A DNA stretch of 64,000 nt from assembly GCF_023898315.1 (NCBI RefSeq), contig NC_064618.1:185805548-185869547 (forward strand). The letters are read 5' to 3'. Numbering within the stretch: the first letter of the stretch is position 1; every line of letters begins with the position of its first letter. Source of the DNA: Schistocerca nitens. Taxonomy: Eukaryota; Arthropoda; Insecta; Orthoptera; Acrididae. The notes below the pieces were generated by a model. That model did not search any database and was not told the origin of the DNA. It saw only the letters and a program-made list of their open reading frames with translations. Positions 43,920-57,073 of this stretch are shown here, one piece after another. Both the position numbers and the translations under genes were made by a program.

Positions 43920-44735
43920 ACTGTGAAAGCACAGAGGCTAATGAAAAAATTCTTAAGCAACTTGCACTCACGGCTAAAGGCCTTATTGACCAGAAAATCA
44001 AATTATTTGTCCGATGAAGGCCCCAATAGTAATAACACAAAAACCAATTTGACGGCTAAAGGTCTGGATAGCAAATTCTTGAGAACCAGTTAAACTTCTC
44101 CAATAGATGCTAAAATATTTTTAAAAAAGAACAATCATCAAAATTTCACTATTAAGAGACAATATCTAATTAAAAATTCTGAAGACCAATTGCATTCACG
44201 GCTGAAAGTGCTATTGACAAGAGATTCAAATTATTTGTCGGCTGAAGGCCCCAATAGTAATGACTCATAAAACAGTTTGGCTGCCGAAGGCCTGGATAGC
44301 AAATTCTTAAGAACCAGTTAAACATCTCCAAGACATACTAAAATATTTTTAAAAAGGGCAATCATCAAAATTTCGCTATTAAGAGACAATATCTAATTAA
44401 AAATTCTTAATACCAACTGAATTCACAGATGAAGGCCTTATTGACAAGAAATTCAAATTATTTCGGGGTGAAGGCCCCAATAGTAGTAACTTAAAAAACA
44501 ATTTGACAGCTGAAGGGTTGGACAGCAAATTTTTGAGAAGCAATTAAACTTCTTCGAGAGATATTTAAAGAACAATCATCAAAATTACAATGTTAAGAAA
44601 TTTTGTCTAATTAAAATTTCTTACGACCAGTTACTCTCACAGCTGAAGGCCATATTAACAAGAAATTCAAACTCTTTGTCAGCTGAAGGCCCAAACAGTA
44701 ATAATTCAAAATCAAAACATTTTTTTTTAAACAAA
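43920..44735. repeat. Tandem repeat, about 225-bp unit, 3.5 copies
   Basis: Anchor CAAATTATTT (CAAACTCTTT in the last unit) occurs at 43999, 44227, 44454 and 44668, giving periods of 228, 227 and 214. Each unit itself contains GGCTGAAGGCC-like blocks about 40-60 bp apart: after CTCAC, before CCAATAG, and before CTGGATAGC. This suggests that the 225-bp unit grew from a shorter one. Units also share AACAATCATCAAAATT and TCTAATTAAAAATTCT. Confidence 0.9.
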
Positions 44736-46780
44736 GAAACAATCACCACAATCTGACCAAGTCAAGAAAGAAGTAGGCCTCAGGGTGTGCTCCAAGGATC
44801 GACCTGGGGAAGTCGCTCAACTTCGTAAACGATGAGGCAGGCAGCCAAGAGTTGTATTCACTTAACTGGATAGCAACTCAAACTAGTGACATCTTAAACG
44901 CAGACCAACTCTCTTGCAAAATCTACCTAATGTCTGATAACCAATACATTGATGGAACAACCCAGGCATGGTAGAACCGGCGGACAGCACTGCGTCTTCA
45001 GAATATCGTGTTCAGAAGATCCAGAAGCAGAAGGAACCACTACGACCAACGTAGTCCAAAAGAAACATAATATCCGAACCACAATCAAGGAGGCTGTCGA
45101 GCTATATGCCTTACCGGACAGCAGCGGCAAGGCGAGGAAAGTTACACTGCCGCGAAAATACGCTAACATCCAGGGCAGGTAACTGGAGCGTTAGCGGCCA
45201 CTAGGCAGAAAAACACCACTGGTTGAACTTCACCAATAATAACACAAGGAATGCAATGATTAATATTAAGAAGTGGAGGATGGCTTACTAATAACAACTC
45301 CAAACACTCCACTCGTTGCTCTGCATCTCAGCGACCCTGCGAGCAGCAACACGTGAACAAACGGCATGACCTCAAAATAAGGGATGTTTCACTACTGGGT
45401 TAATATTCACTCAACTCAAACGTCCTGGGTCAGGTGGACAACGAGGTTGTGGCTCTCGCAACTACAGCCCCTCGATCCAGCAGTGCCCTCTTGCGACCAG
45501 TAGTCCCGGCATGTGCCCGCACTGCCGGACCTCACTGCTGCTCCAACCCAACTGAACTCTCCAACACATGCCGAACCGGAGAAGACTTGACATCCCTCCA
45601 AAGATAGTACTACCGTACTAGATATCGATAACCGCTGCTGCTGCCACACGCAATGCTAGCAAATGTAGTGGTGCCAGTAAACACATGAAGAAAACGAGAC
45701 GCCAATATCCCTATTACACGATGACAACCTACCAACGCGAGCCTCAACACGGCTCAGCGAACTAAGTGAAACGAGACTTTATCCAGTTGATAGATGCCAT
45801 TCTGATGAAAAAAAAAAAAACTAACTGCATGTAGGCGTGAGCATGGTCCCCAAAGATAACTTGTGTTGATCCACTGGGCTTTCGAGGATGACGAGTACAT
45901 GCCCATCGAACATCACTCAGGCCATGGAGCTCCCTCCTCCGGCGTGGACACTTACGACGATTGTTGCAGGATGCCTCTCTTCAGGCCAATGACGAATAAA
46001 GCGTTATTCATCTGAAAATGCCATCTATCGCTAACCAGTGGATGTCAAGTTGTGGTACTGGGGTGCAAATTCCAGTCTTCATCACCAATGAACGGCAATC
46101 AGCCTGGCAGGATTAACCAGGCATATGTCGTGCAAAGCAACGTTCGCTGCTGTCGTTTAGAGGACACTCTTGGTAGCCCCTTGGTTCAACTGTGCGGTCA
46201 GTTACTCAGCAGTTGCACTGAAGTGTTCCCCTGTACACCTCCCCCCAGCCGTCATTCATCCTTGTGCTCGTGGACCACCAGAGTTGCCTCGGAGCCGATT
46301 TTGGATAGTCCATGAACGGTAATAGGTTACCCACGACGGCACGGGAACAATTTGTAGACATAGCCGCTCCGGAAATGCTTTCACCGTTGGCCTGAAAGCC
46401 AATGGTGAAACCCTTTTGGGCATCATACAAAACACTCCGTTTCCGCAATTCGACAACTACTGCGTTATATCTCTCCTCCCACCATCAGCCTGCCCCCCCC
46501 CCCCCCCACACACACACACGCTTTATATACCGTTCTCTATTAACACTGCCATTTGCCGTTTGTGAGTAATTGTTGCACACTGATGTCAAACATAGGGTCG
46601 GTCAAATTAATGTGACTGGACTGTAATTTATAAATGACATGTCAGGTGCCTAAAGTATTGTGCTTAAGCACCGATATTGATGTTGAGCTGTTCTAGACAG
46701 ACAGTACTGTAATTTGAATTTCATATGGACCTGTCATCGGTTCCGTGTCAGAAACCCACCACTGCTGGGATTTTGATTAA
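44736..46780. other. Unclassified repeat-like sequence with simple tracts
   Basis: The stretch 44750-45660 is moderately GC-rich and follows the tandem array, as in the 14671-16300 locus. It may be part of the same kind of element. At 46493-46507 there is a C15 run followed by (AC)n. The TTAATGTGACTGGACTG end near 46607-46623 resembles a repeat terminus I recall from Schistocerca, but I cannot classify it. No coding similarity. Confidence 0.35.
46493..46519. repeat. C15 run followed by (AC)n
   Basis: Fifteen C, then six AC units. Confidence 0.95.
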
Positions 46781-47547
46781 TAATAAGCATTGGCAGCCAA
46801 ATAGTTCCGGCATAAGAGGTCACCCTCATGCTGACAACGGTCTTGTCAGAGAGGGCGGAGGAGCGGACAGAGGTTCAGGGCACTCTCTTGTTCTAGGGGT
46901 GGGAAACTGTCCCTAAAGGCATAAGAATCAGCAATGATCAACGGCATGAGGGTGCAGAAGGCAATGGAAACCACTGCATTAAAGACACGTAACTGCGTCC
47001 ACAGGACATGTGGCCAGTAATTGAAAAAGTGTCATGATGATCTCTTCCTTGGCAAAACATTCCTGAATAGTCGGATCTCAGGGACGCTACTGCCAAGGGG
47101 GAGGTGACCATAAGAAAAAGATTGAATAATCAACGAAAGGATAACGTTCTACGATTCGAGGCGCGGAATGTCAGAAGCTGAATCATGGTAGGGAAATAAT
47201 AAACTCAGAAAAAGGAAATGCAAAGGTTCAATCTAGATATAACAGGGGTCGGTGAAGGCAAATGGAAAGGATTTCTGCTCAGATGAGTACAGGGTAATAA
47301 CAACAATAGCAGGAAATGGTATAACGGGAGTAGGATTCATTATGAGTAGGAACGTAGGACAGAGAGTGTCTTTCTGTGAACAGTTCAGTGATAGAGTTGT
47401 TCTTATCAGAATCGACAGCAAATCAACATCGACAATGATAGTACAGGTATACATACCGACGTCGCAAGGTGAAGATAGAGAGAACGTATATGAAGATATT
47501 GAAAAGGTAATACCGTGTGTAAAGGGAAATGAAAACCTAATAGTCAT

Positions 47548-47622
47548 CTACATCTACATCCATGCTCCGCAAGCCACCTGACGGTGTCTGCCGGAGGGTA
47601 CCTTGAGTATCTATATCAGTTA
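47548..47622 (-). mobile_element. 75-bp truncated retroelement insertion inside the LINE
   Basis: The segment starts CTACATCTACATCC and contains CTCCGCAAGCCACC, then CGGAGGGTACCTTGAGTA. It breaks the LINE between ...AATAGTCAT and GGTGACTGG..., which are contiguous in the family as I recall it. The CTACAT repeats read as a (GATGTA)n tail on the minus strand, so this is the severely truncated 3' end of another LINE inserted on the minus strand. It also truncates the endonuclease frame. Confidence 0.7.
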
Positions 47623-48526
47623 GGTGACTGGAATGTAGTTGTACGGGAAGAAATAGAAGAAAAGATTAGAGAAGGGATTGCGATAAGGAATGTCTAGTAA
47701 TAGGGAATACTTTGTTCAAGAATCACAAGATGAGGAGATACACTTGAGAAAGAACAGGGGACACGGGAAAGTATCAATTAGATTATGGTGACACAGAGAT
47801 TCCAAAATCAGATACTGGATAGTAAGGCGTACCCGGTGCAGATTTAGATCACGATATAGTAATCATTAAGAGTAGGCTGAAGTTTAAGACATTACATAGG
47901 GATAATCAATAGAGAAAGAAATGGGGTATGGAAGTACTAAGAAATGATGAGATACGCCTGAAGTTCTCTAAGATTATAGAAATAGCAATAATAAATAGTT
48001 CAGTAGGCAGTGCCGTTGAAGAGGAACGGACATCTCTAAAAGGGACCATCACAGATGGAAAGAAAAACGTAGGTACAAAGAATGTAACTGCGAAGAAACC
48101 ATAGGCAGCAGAAGAAATATTTCAGTTGATCGATGAAAGGAAGAAGTATAAAAATGTGCCTTGAAACTGAGGAATACAGAAATACAACTCGCTGAAGAAT
48201 GAAATAAATAGGAAGTGCAGGGAAGCTACGACGAAATGGCTGCATGAAAAATGTGAAGAAATCGAAAAAGAAAGGATTGTCGGATGGACTGACTCAGCAA
48301 ACGGGAAAGTCAAAATAACCTTCGGTAACCTTAAAAGCTAGGGTGATAACGTTAAGAGTGCAAGTTTAATTCCACTATTAAGTATAGAGGAGAGAGCGGA
48401 TTGGTGGAGAGAATACATTGAAAGCCTGTGTGAGGGAGAAGATTTGTCTGATGTGTTAGAAGAAGAAACAGGAGTCGATATAGAGGAGATATGTGATCCA
48501 GTACTAATCAAGAATTTAAAAGCGCT

Positions 48527-49664
48527 TTGAAAGACTTATGCTCAAATAAGGCAGAAGGGGTAGATAACATCCCATCAGAATTTCTAATATCATTGGGTGA
48601 AATGGCAATAAAACGTTTATTAACGTTGGCTTGTAGAACGTATGAGTCTGTTAACATACCGTCTGACATTCGCAAAAATATAATCGACAAAATTCTGAAG
48701 ATTGCAAGGGCTCACAAGTGGGAGAATTATCGCACAATCATCTTGACAGCTCACGCATCAAAGTTGTTGACAAGAATAATATACAGAAAAATGGGAAAGA
48801 AAATTGAGGATATGCAACATGACGATCAGTTTGGCTGTAGGAAAGGTAAAGCTACGAGAGAGGTAATTTTGATGCTGTGGTTGATAATGGAAGCAAAACT
48901 CAAGAGAAAATAAGGCACTTCATTGGATTTGTCGATCTGGAAAAAGCATTCGACAGTGTAACATGGTGCAAGACGTTTGAAATTCTGAGAAAAGTAGAGG
49001 TAAATTATAGGGAGAGACGGGTAATATATAACATGTACAAGAGCCAAGAGGAATTAACAAGAGTGGAAGACGAAGGACGAAGTGCTCGGATTAAAAATGG
49101 TGTAAGACAGGGATGTAGTCTTTCACCCCTACTGATCTGTACATCAAAGAAGCAATGATAGAAATAAAAGAAAGGTTCGGGAGTGGAATTAAAAGTCAAG
49201 GTGAAAGGATATAAGTGACACGATTCGCTAATGACATTGCTGTGCTCAGTGAAAGTGAAGAACAATTATATGAAATGAACAATGTAATGAGTACAGGATA
49301 TTTATTGAGAGTAAATCGAAGAAAGTGGAAAGTAAAGAGAAGTAGCAGAAATGAAAACAGCCAGAAACTTAACATCAAGATTGTTGGTCACAAAGCTAAT
49401 GAAGTTAAGGACATCTATTACCTAGACAGCATATTAAGCAATGACGGGCGAAGCAAGGAGAACATCAATAGCAGACTAGCGCTGGCAAAAAGGGCATTCC
49501 TGGCCAAGAGAAGTCTACCAGTATCAAACATTAGCCATAATTCGAGGAAGAAATTTCTCAGTATGCACGCCTGGAGTGCAGCACTGTATGGTTGTGAAAC
49601 GTGTACTGTGGGAAAACTCGAACAGAAGACAGTCGAAGCATTTGAGATGTGGTGTTACCGATGA
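48527..49664 (+). pseudogene. RTE-like reverse transcriptase, split by frameshifts
   Basis: Three frames cover the enzyme. 48527-48913 runs from AEGVDNIPSEFL through YRTIILTAHASKLLTRIIYR to QFGCRKGKATREV. 48877-49158 contains motif A FVDLEKAFDSVTW and motif B KNGVRQGCSLSPLL. 49215-49664 contains motif C in altered form: TRFANDIAVLSES, where the FADD box reads FAND so the first catalytic Asp is Asn. The thumb YLDSILSNDGRSKENI and C-terminal LYGCETCTVGKLEQK follow. The frameshifts plus the FAND change make the enzyme inactive. The homologous frame at 62436-63986 is intact over this region. Confidence 0.85.
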
Positions 49665-50089
49665 ATGTTGGAGATAAGGCAAGGAATGAGGAGATTCAGC
49701 GCAGAATTGGAGACGAAACGAATATGTGGAAAACACTGACAAGAAGAAGGGACAGGATGATAGGACATCTGTTAAGACATCAGAGAATGACTTATATGGT
49801 ACTAGAGGGAGCTGCAGAAGGCAAAAACTGAAGAGGAAGACAGAGATTGGAATACATGCAGCAAATTATTGAGGAAGTAGGTTGCAAGGGCTACTCTGAG
49901 GTGAAGAGATTGGCACAGGAGAAGAGCTCGTGGCGGGCCGGATCAAACCAATCAGAAGACTGATGAACCAAAAAAAAAAGAGTGGACCTATCACAGCCCA
50001 AGCCCAATACAAAGCATTACACTTCTTGTCGATGACACATGACATCTCTGCATTTCTGTCATGTCTCCTCCTTTCTTCTTCTCATTATT

Positions 50090-50545
50090 ATTATTACTCA
50101 CTTCAAGATTTAGACAATACGCGTGTTCCGTCTTCTCGCGTTTCTTTTCCCTTAGATCTTGAATCTGTTAATTTTGTCTTCCTCCATGTGATTAAAAAGT
50201 TGTCTCCATTCCTTCCCGTATTCTTTCACTTTGTCGTTTAGGTTAATTATTCCTAAGGGGAATTTTTCTCGTGTATTCTCATTTCTTACAATAATCCTCT
50301 TTGCACAAACTTTGAGATATCTTAAAAACTTCACTTCAGCTTATTGTGTGCAGCTTTCGTCTCCCATTTCTTCACTCCAGGATCCATTGTCACAGAATAA
50401 GACAGGCAGTACTATCATTTTGTTTAAAATTAATTTTGTGTCTTTTCTAAACTTGTTCGTTAAAGGTTTATTTCTAACTTCACATACGAGCTGAAGTTCA
50501 TTGGTTTTAACACTGTACATAATTATCGCTATTTAAGTTGATACC
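50090..50545 (-). pseudogene. LINE C-terminal remnant (third family)
   Basis: On the minus strand, 50334-50152 reads KRIIVRNENTREKFPL, NLNDKVKEYGKEW, then HMEEDKINRFKI. This is the spacing of the conserved C-terminal segment of many LINE proteins (RNExIREKL...LNxKIxxYRxxWxxHVxRMxDxRIP). Upstream pieces (50540-50340) include KFRKDTKLILNKM-like sequence. The family is different from the two RTE-like families here. No catalytic part remains. Confidence 0.55.
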
Positions 50546-51560
50546 GGATCGGAAATATCTGGAATAAGAGACTTGTCTTGATTAACGTTCTCTTGTATCT
50601 TTTGGGTAAAATTAAAACAAGAGGTCTACAAGGAAACATCGACGACTGAAGATAGGAAACTTTGCATAAAGCAGGCTTGTGATGCTATAAGTGAAATTCA
50701 ACGAGTAATATTATCTGTCCAGTATTATCTGTCAATATCTTGGGAATTTTATATGACAGTCATAGAAATAAACACGCGAAACGCACCAGATTACATATTT
50801 GTTCAAATTTGGTGCAGCTGGACAGGCGGCTGTGATACATCTATTCCTGACGGTGAAAAAGCGTTCGAGACGATATTACATTGTCATTATTTAATTAACT
50901 TCCACACATGTTATGTCACTGAAAGCCTCTTCCCACATCTGAGAAAATGTATACTACCATTAAAAGGACGGTGAAGTAATGTAGAGGGTATTGACGTTAA
51001 AAATGAATTTTGTGAGCAAGAAATGTTTACCACATCTTCCTCTATATTTAGCTGATGCCACATCTCCGTAAATATACTTGTTGTGGACACACCTTCCATC
51101 GTCTGTCTTATCTGACTGACCTCGTATTCTTCTGCCATGTTAGTTAATTCTCGAAAATCATGGAGATTTGGTGGGGAATAAAGTTGCATGTATCCCCATT
51201 AAAGAACTTTTTGCATAAATATCCACGACGTAACTACAGAGTAAGCGTAATACTACAAGATTTCTTGGTTAAAGTACTTGGATAGGTGAAGAGATGGACG
51301 GGTGAATTGTGTTCTGAAGTAATATACATGTTGTCCGTGTAGAAACTTGGGTAATTATCTACGCAAAGGTTGCTTCGAATGTAAGTGATTTACGCACCAT
51401 ATTTGAGGAGTAAGAGTGGTCTGCTTAAGTTTAAGTAATGATACGTCTGATCAATGCTAGAATGTAGCACCGTCTATTGATCAGCTATGAAGTGATATAA
51501 GTTATTGTTCCGATTTATTAGTGGTCTGCCTCTTCTGTGAAGCAAACAACAGTGGCTTCT
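50546..51560. other. No recognisable feature
   Basis: AT-rich spacer. Confidence 0.5.
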
Positions 51561-51569
51561 AAAAACGTA

Positions 51570-51800
51570 GCTCAAACTAGATGAAAAGTGCTCGATCAAA
51601 TTCTATTTCGGTATGCAACAGTATCTGCAGCTTCTCAGATTCGTCACGAGTTGTGCTTAGCTTATGCGCCTAACTTAATGAACGAAGGAAAGGTAGACAC
51701 TGCTGTCCACATTTTAAAAAGACAGTACTCGTGTACATGATGAAGAGGCGTGGTACTCCCAGAACTAGGCCGACGGAATCATGCGAGGATAAGACCAAAA
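51570..51800 (+). pseudogene. Mariner-like transposase N-terminal remnant
   Basis: Short broken frames suggest the N-terminal helix-turn-helix of a mariner transposase. QIRHELCLAYAPNLMNEGKV (near 51640-51700) resembles the EIHxxLxxVYGxNVMSxxxV segment. TRVHDEEAW (near 51730-51757) resembles the TxVHDEERSGRP segment that links to the catalytic domain. A stop and frameshift separate them. No terminal repeats were found. The evidence is suggestive only. Confidence 0.4.
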
Positions 51801-54120
51801 ACTGCTACCAAATGACGGTTGATGACTGATGTTCGAATCTCAAGTGTTAGCACGACTATCACGCAACAGCTGCAATATCAAGACTTTGCGGCAAGTACCT
51901 ACCGAAAATGCTTATTGTGTAACACAAAGGCCAACTAATGTAAAGCAGATGGCGGTGATTTGTTTTTCCACATGGTTACGAGACAAGGTTGTCTCGCACA
52001 AACGCAGAATGAAACCAACAGTTAATTTTGTAGCACCATTCAATTTCGTCAAAACAAAAAAAATAAAAAATAAAAAGAATGAACCAATGTCCTTATTCGA
52101 GTCGGTAAAAGATAGCTACCGCTTTCTGGAACAAACTGGACATTCGTTTAGTCGGCTTTATGGGAGGCTGTGTAACATTCTTACCTGTATAAATTTGTCT
52201 GAAAGGTAGCGATTCCGAAGAAACCAGACAGAAAATGGAAAAGAATACAGATAATTCTGAAAGTGATAAGTAGATACACTGCTCTAACAATGACTGAGAG
52301 TATAACTGGAATTATTAATTTTGAATAATTAGGGGAGTTTCTCACTAACGAGAAAATTGCAGTAAAATGTATCTTCATTTATGTAAGGAAAAAAAAATTG
52401 TCTCCAGTCCTAAAGCTGAAATTTATACCTGAAGCGAACTGATTTTAATAAAATTAACGTTTATGTAATAACCAAGAAGACCTGTATTGACCTTATCGAT
52501 CGTTACTCATGCTGGTGCTAATTTTTATACGCAAATGTTCACTAAAGTGGTTAGCCAAATCTAAGTAAATAATCAAAATATTTCAATAATTTAAATAAAT
52601 TCCACACGGAATCAGAAATGAATGAATTACTGTTTTACGTGGTGCAGTAATAATGCCGTAGCATAACCTCACTGTAGCCTTTACAGTTACTAATTGAAAT
52701 TAATTAACCCTTCCAAATAAATACAAGCCCTCTAAAACTATTGCAGGTGGTTGTGAATGACATCAAAACAAGTACAAAAATATCATGGCAACGTTGAAAT
52801 ATAACGGCGAAACCATCTGTACCCCAACATACCAAAACAGCTCGAGAGTAATGAGCATAATTAAATAACCGGTAAAATTCTTTATCGTTTGGGAGACTCA
52901 ATCATTTTATTAGCAGAAAAAATAGTTTTCAAAAACTGTTTATTTTTCTTGTACTTCAAAGGTAGCGTAATGACTTTAATTTACTGGAAATAATCGTTCA
53001 AAACAATAGAAAAATTTAGTTTCGTTGTCCTTCAGATTTATCACCTTTAAAATAATAGGCTTTTCATTCGTAATCTGATGATCAGAGAGTATGACACTCA
53101 CCCTGTTCTAGGTGAGTATAACTTGGGTTAATGATGACCTTTAACTTATGATTGCAGTTCGTTCATTGTCCCAGTAACTCAAAACACTGGAAAGCCGTTT
53201 ACTAAACTTGAAGTCTGAAATGATCTGATATTACATTTACAGACACTGCAGGTGCGACACAGTAACTCGGCGGCAACAATAATTGCTGCTACCATGTCTC
53301 GTTTTCAGATGATAATTCTCTGAAGCGCGACGTCGCCCAGCAGTACTCTGCCTTTTTATTCTTCTCAAGCTTTGTTGCAAATCACCGTTGCATGTAACGC
53401 CTTGAAATTTAATTTCCTGTAGCAACTATATGAAACTGCTCCGCGCATAGTGTTTGAGTCGGAGCCACCCATTCTTGCGCTCTTTTTCAGTAGAAGGTAA
53501 ATCACTTCCTTCCCTGCGCGGTGCTGCTTTGCTACCCCCTCCGCCCCCCCCCCCCTCACGTGTGTACAGTTTCTTTTACCAACTAAGTAACTCTACGAAA
53601 CTGCATTCTTGGTGTTGCCAGTGTGACTACTACACAAAAGACACAAAAACACTTATAGCAAGCATATTCTCATATTTTCTATATTGATGTTTACCCAGCG
53701 TTGAAACTGGCCGTATAAGACAAAGAAATGAAGGGGGAAAAAATCGCACTCGTGAAAATAAATAAAATTCATTACGTATGGCTTACTGTGTATAGCTGCA
53801 TATTAGGTTATCAGTTAAAGCTAATGTCTACTGGGAAACGCTTAGCAAACTGAGACGTGCCAGTCAAAATCAGCGGGTGGGAAAATTATTGGCAGGATAG
53901 TCTTGTTTTTTAACATTTTGCTTCTACAACGCGCTATGCTTGGAAAGGAAAAAATGCAGCATTTCTACTGGGAACTTTTGCGTCACTTCTCATCTCGCAT
54001 CCATCGAGTTTTGCCTCCTTTTTTCGCAGCAGTAGCTTGGTAGACAACGGAATAACTGAAAAGGGCTTTTGTCAAGTAGGTCTCTTCCTAGGCGATAAAG
54101 CACAGGAATTGAAGAAGCTA
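51801..54120. other. No recognisable gene
   Basis: AT-rich. A C-rich run (about 12 C) is at 53545-53556. Frame 51829-52209 (126 codons) is unrecognised and has no supporting signals. Confidence 0.45.
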
Positions 54121-54184
54121 TTGTTGTTGTTATTGATGTGGTCTACAGTACTGAGACTGGTTTGATGCAGCTCTCCATGCTACT

Positions 54185-56144
54185 CTATCCTGTACAAGCT
54201 TTTTCATCTCTGCAACCTACATCCTTCTGAATCTGCTTAGTGTATTCATCTGTTGGTCTCCGTCTACGATTTTTACCCTCCACGCTGCCTTCCAATACTA
54301 AATTGGTGATCCCTTGATGCCTCAGAACATGTCCTACCAACCGATTCCTTCTTCTTGTTAAGTTGTGCCACAAACTCCTCTTCTCCCCAATTTTGTTCAA
54401 TATCTCCTCATTAGTTATGTGATCAACCCATCCAATCTTCAACATTCTTCTGTAGCACCACATTTCGAAAGTTTCTATTCTCTTCTTGACCAAACTGTTT
54501 ATCGTCCATGTTTCACTTCCATACATGGCTACATTCCAAACAAATACTTTCAGAAACGACTTCCTGACACTTAACTCTATACTCGCTGTTAACAAATTTC
54601 TCTTCTTCAGAAGCGCTTTCCTTGTCATTGCCAGTCGACATTTTATATCCTCTCTACTTCGACCATGATCAGTTATATTGCTCCCCAAATAGCAAAACTC
54701 CTTTACTACTTTACGTGTCTCATTCCTAATCTAATTCCCTCAGCATCACCCGAGTTAAGACGACTACATTCCATTATTGATGTTCATCTTATACCCTCCT
54801 TTCAAGACACTGTCCATTCCGTTCAACTGCTCTTCCAAGTCCTTTGCTGTCTCTGACAGAATTACAATGACATCGGCGAACCTCAAAGTTTTTATTTCTT
54901 CTCCATGGGTTTTAATACCAACTCCGAATTTTTCTTTTGTTTCCTTTACTGCTTGCTCAATATACAGATTGAATAACATCGGGAGGAGGCTACAGCCCTG
55001 TCTCACTCCCTTCCCAACCACTGCTTCCCTTTCGTGCCCCTCGACTCTTAAAACTGCCATCTGGTTTCTGTACAAATTGTAAATAGCCTTTCGCTCCCTG
55101 TGTTTTACCCCTGCCAACTTTACAATTTGAAAGAGAGTATTCCAGTCAACGTTGTCAAAAGGTTTCTCTAAGTCTACAAATGCTAGGAACGTAGGTTTGC
55201 CTTTCCTTAGTCTTTCTTCTAAGGTAAGTCGTAGGTCAGTATTGCCTCACGTGTCAATATTTCTATGGAAACCAAACTGATCTTCCCCGAGGTCGGCTTC
55301 TACCAGTTTTTCCATTCGTCTGTAAAGAATTCGCGTTAGTATGTTGCAGCTCTGACTTATTAAACTGATAATTCGGTAATTTTCACATCTGTCAACACGT
55401 GATTTCTTTTGGGATTGTAATTAATATATCCTTCTTGAAGTCTGAGGATATTTCACCTGTCTCACACATTTTTCTCACCAGGTAGTAGAGTTTTGTTAGG
55501 ACTGGCTCTCCCAAGGCTGTCAGTAGTTCTAATGGAATGTTGCCTACTTCCGGAGCCTTGTTTCGACTCAGATCTTTCAGTGCTCTGTCTAACTCTTCAC
55601 GTAGTATCATATCTCCCATTTCATCTTCATCTAAATCCTCTTCCATTTCCATTATATTGTCCTCAAGTACATCGCCCTTGTATAGACCCTCTATATACTC
55701 CTTCCACCTTTCTGCTTTCCCTTCTTTGCTTAGAACTGGTTTTCCATCTGAGCTGTTGTCATTCATACAAGTGGTTCTCGTTGGTCCAAAGGTCTCTTTA
55801 ATTTTCCCGTAGGCAGTATCTATCTTACCCCTAGTGAGATAAGCCTCTACATCCTTACATTTGTCCTCTAGCCATCCCTGCTTAGCCATTTTGCACTTCC
55901 GGTCGATCCCATTTTTGAGACGTTTGTATGTCTTTTTGCCTGCTTCATTTACTGCATTTTTGTATTTTCTCCTTTCATCAGTTAAATTCAATATTTCTTC
56001 TGTTACCCAAGGATTTCTACTATCCCTCGATTTTTTAGCTACTTGATTCTCTGCTGCCTTCACTATTTCATCCCTCAAAGCTACCCATTCTTCTTCTACC
56101 GTATTTCTTTCCCACATTCCTGGCAATTGTTCACTTATGCTCAC
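54185..56144 (-). pseudogene. RTE-like linker and reverse transcriptase, split
   Basis: Frame 56144-55392 (250 codons) covers the linker after the endonuclease and the finger region: ENQVAKKSRDSRNPWVTEE, then RWKEYIEGLYKGD, then LREELDRALKDLSRNKAP. Frame 55117-54764 carries motif B GVRQGCSLLPMLFNLYIEQA and motif C RFADVIVILSETA, in which the FADD box reads FADV so the second catalytic Asp is Val. Frame 54688-54185 covers the thumb and C-terminus (GSNITDHGRSREDIKC, then MWCYRRMLKIGWVDHITNEE). The motif A region lies between 55250 and 55118, out of frame. The protein is not functional. Confidence 0.85.
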
Positions 56145-56869
56145 CCTGAAACTCTGTACAACCTCTGGTTTAATCAGTTTATCCAGGTCTTATATCATTA
56201 AATTCCATCTTTTTGCAGTTTATTCAGTTTTAATCTACAGTTCGTAACCAATAGACTGTGGTCAGAGTCCCCATCTGCCCCTGGAAATGTCTTACAATTT
56301 AAAACCTGGTTCCTAAATCTCTGTCTTACCATTATATAATCTATATGATACCTTCTAGTGTCTCCAGGTTTCTTCCATGTATAGAACCTTCTTTTATGAT
56401 TATTGAACCAAGTGTTAGCTATGATTAGGTTATGCCCTGTGCAAAATTCTACCAGGCGGCTTCCTCTTTCACTTCTTAGCCCCAGTTCATATTCACCTAC
56501 TATGTTTTCTTCTCTCCCTTTTCCTACTCTCGAATTCCAGTCACCAATGACTATTAAATTTTCATCTCCACTACCTGAATAATTTCTTTTATCTCATCAT
56601 TCATTTCATCAATTTCTTCGTCATTTGCAGAGCTAGTTGGCATATATACTTGTACTACTGTATTATTAGGCGTGGGATTCGTGTCTATCTTGGCCACAAT
56701 AATGCGTTCACTATGCTGTTTGTAGTAGCTTACCCGTACTCCTATTTTTTTACTCTTTATTAAACCTACTCCGGCATTACCCCTATTTCATTTTGTATTT
56801 ATAACACTGTACACCTGACCAAAAGTCTTGTTCCTCCTGCCACCGAACTTCATTAATTCCCACTACATC

Positions 56870-57073
56870 TTACTTTGACCTATCCATTTCCCTTTTTAAA
56901 TTTTCTAACCTACCTGTCCGATTAAGGGATCTGACATTACACTCTCCAATCCGTAGAACGCCAGTTTTCTTTCTCCTGATAACGACGTCCTCCTGACTAG
57001 TCCCCGCCCGGAGATCCGAATGGGGGACTATTTTACCTCCGGAATATTTTACCCAAGAGGACGCCATCATCAT
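56870..57073 (-). pseudogene. LINE 5' leader and endonuclease N-terminus
   Basis: The minus-strand frame contains RRKKTGVLRIGECNVRSLNR then TGRLENLKREMDRSK. This matches the start of AP-type endonucleases in RTE-like LINEs, where a conserved Asn lies in WNVRSL-like sequence. Here the preceding Trp is Cys. The rest of the endonuclease continues in broken frames down to about 56200. The stop after SK ends the frame. Confidence 0.75.

Larger units (their letters stand above)
46781..49979 (+). mobile_element. LINE (family 2, RTE-like), near full length, decayed
   Basis: This copy reads 5' leader, AP-type endonuclease, linker, reverse transcriptase, and a short 3' end ATCAGAAGACTGATGAACC with an A10 tail (49970-49979). 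The leader includes GCAATGATCAACGGCATGAG near 46933. Endonuclease remnants are at about 47150-47900 (NVRSx near 47170, VQVYIPTS near 47440). Reverse transcriptase pieces lie at 48527-49664. A 75-bp foreign insertion is at 47548-47622. Several single-base shifts and stops are present. The 5' boundary is approximate. Confidence 0.85.

Noticed and set aside
51829..52209. 126-codon plus-strand frame as a possible exon
   Set aside because: AT-rich with Lys-rich low-complexity sequence, no recognised domain, and next to a decayed mariner fragment.
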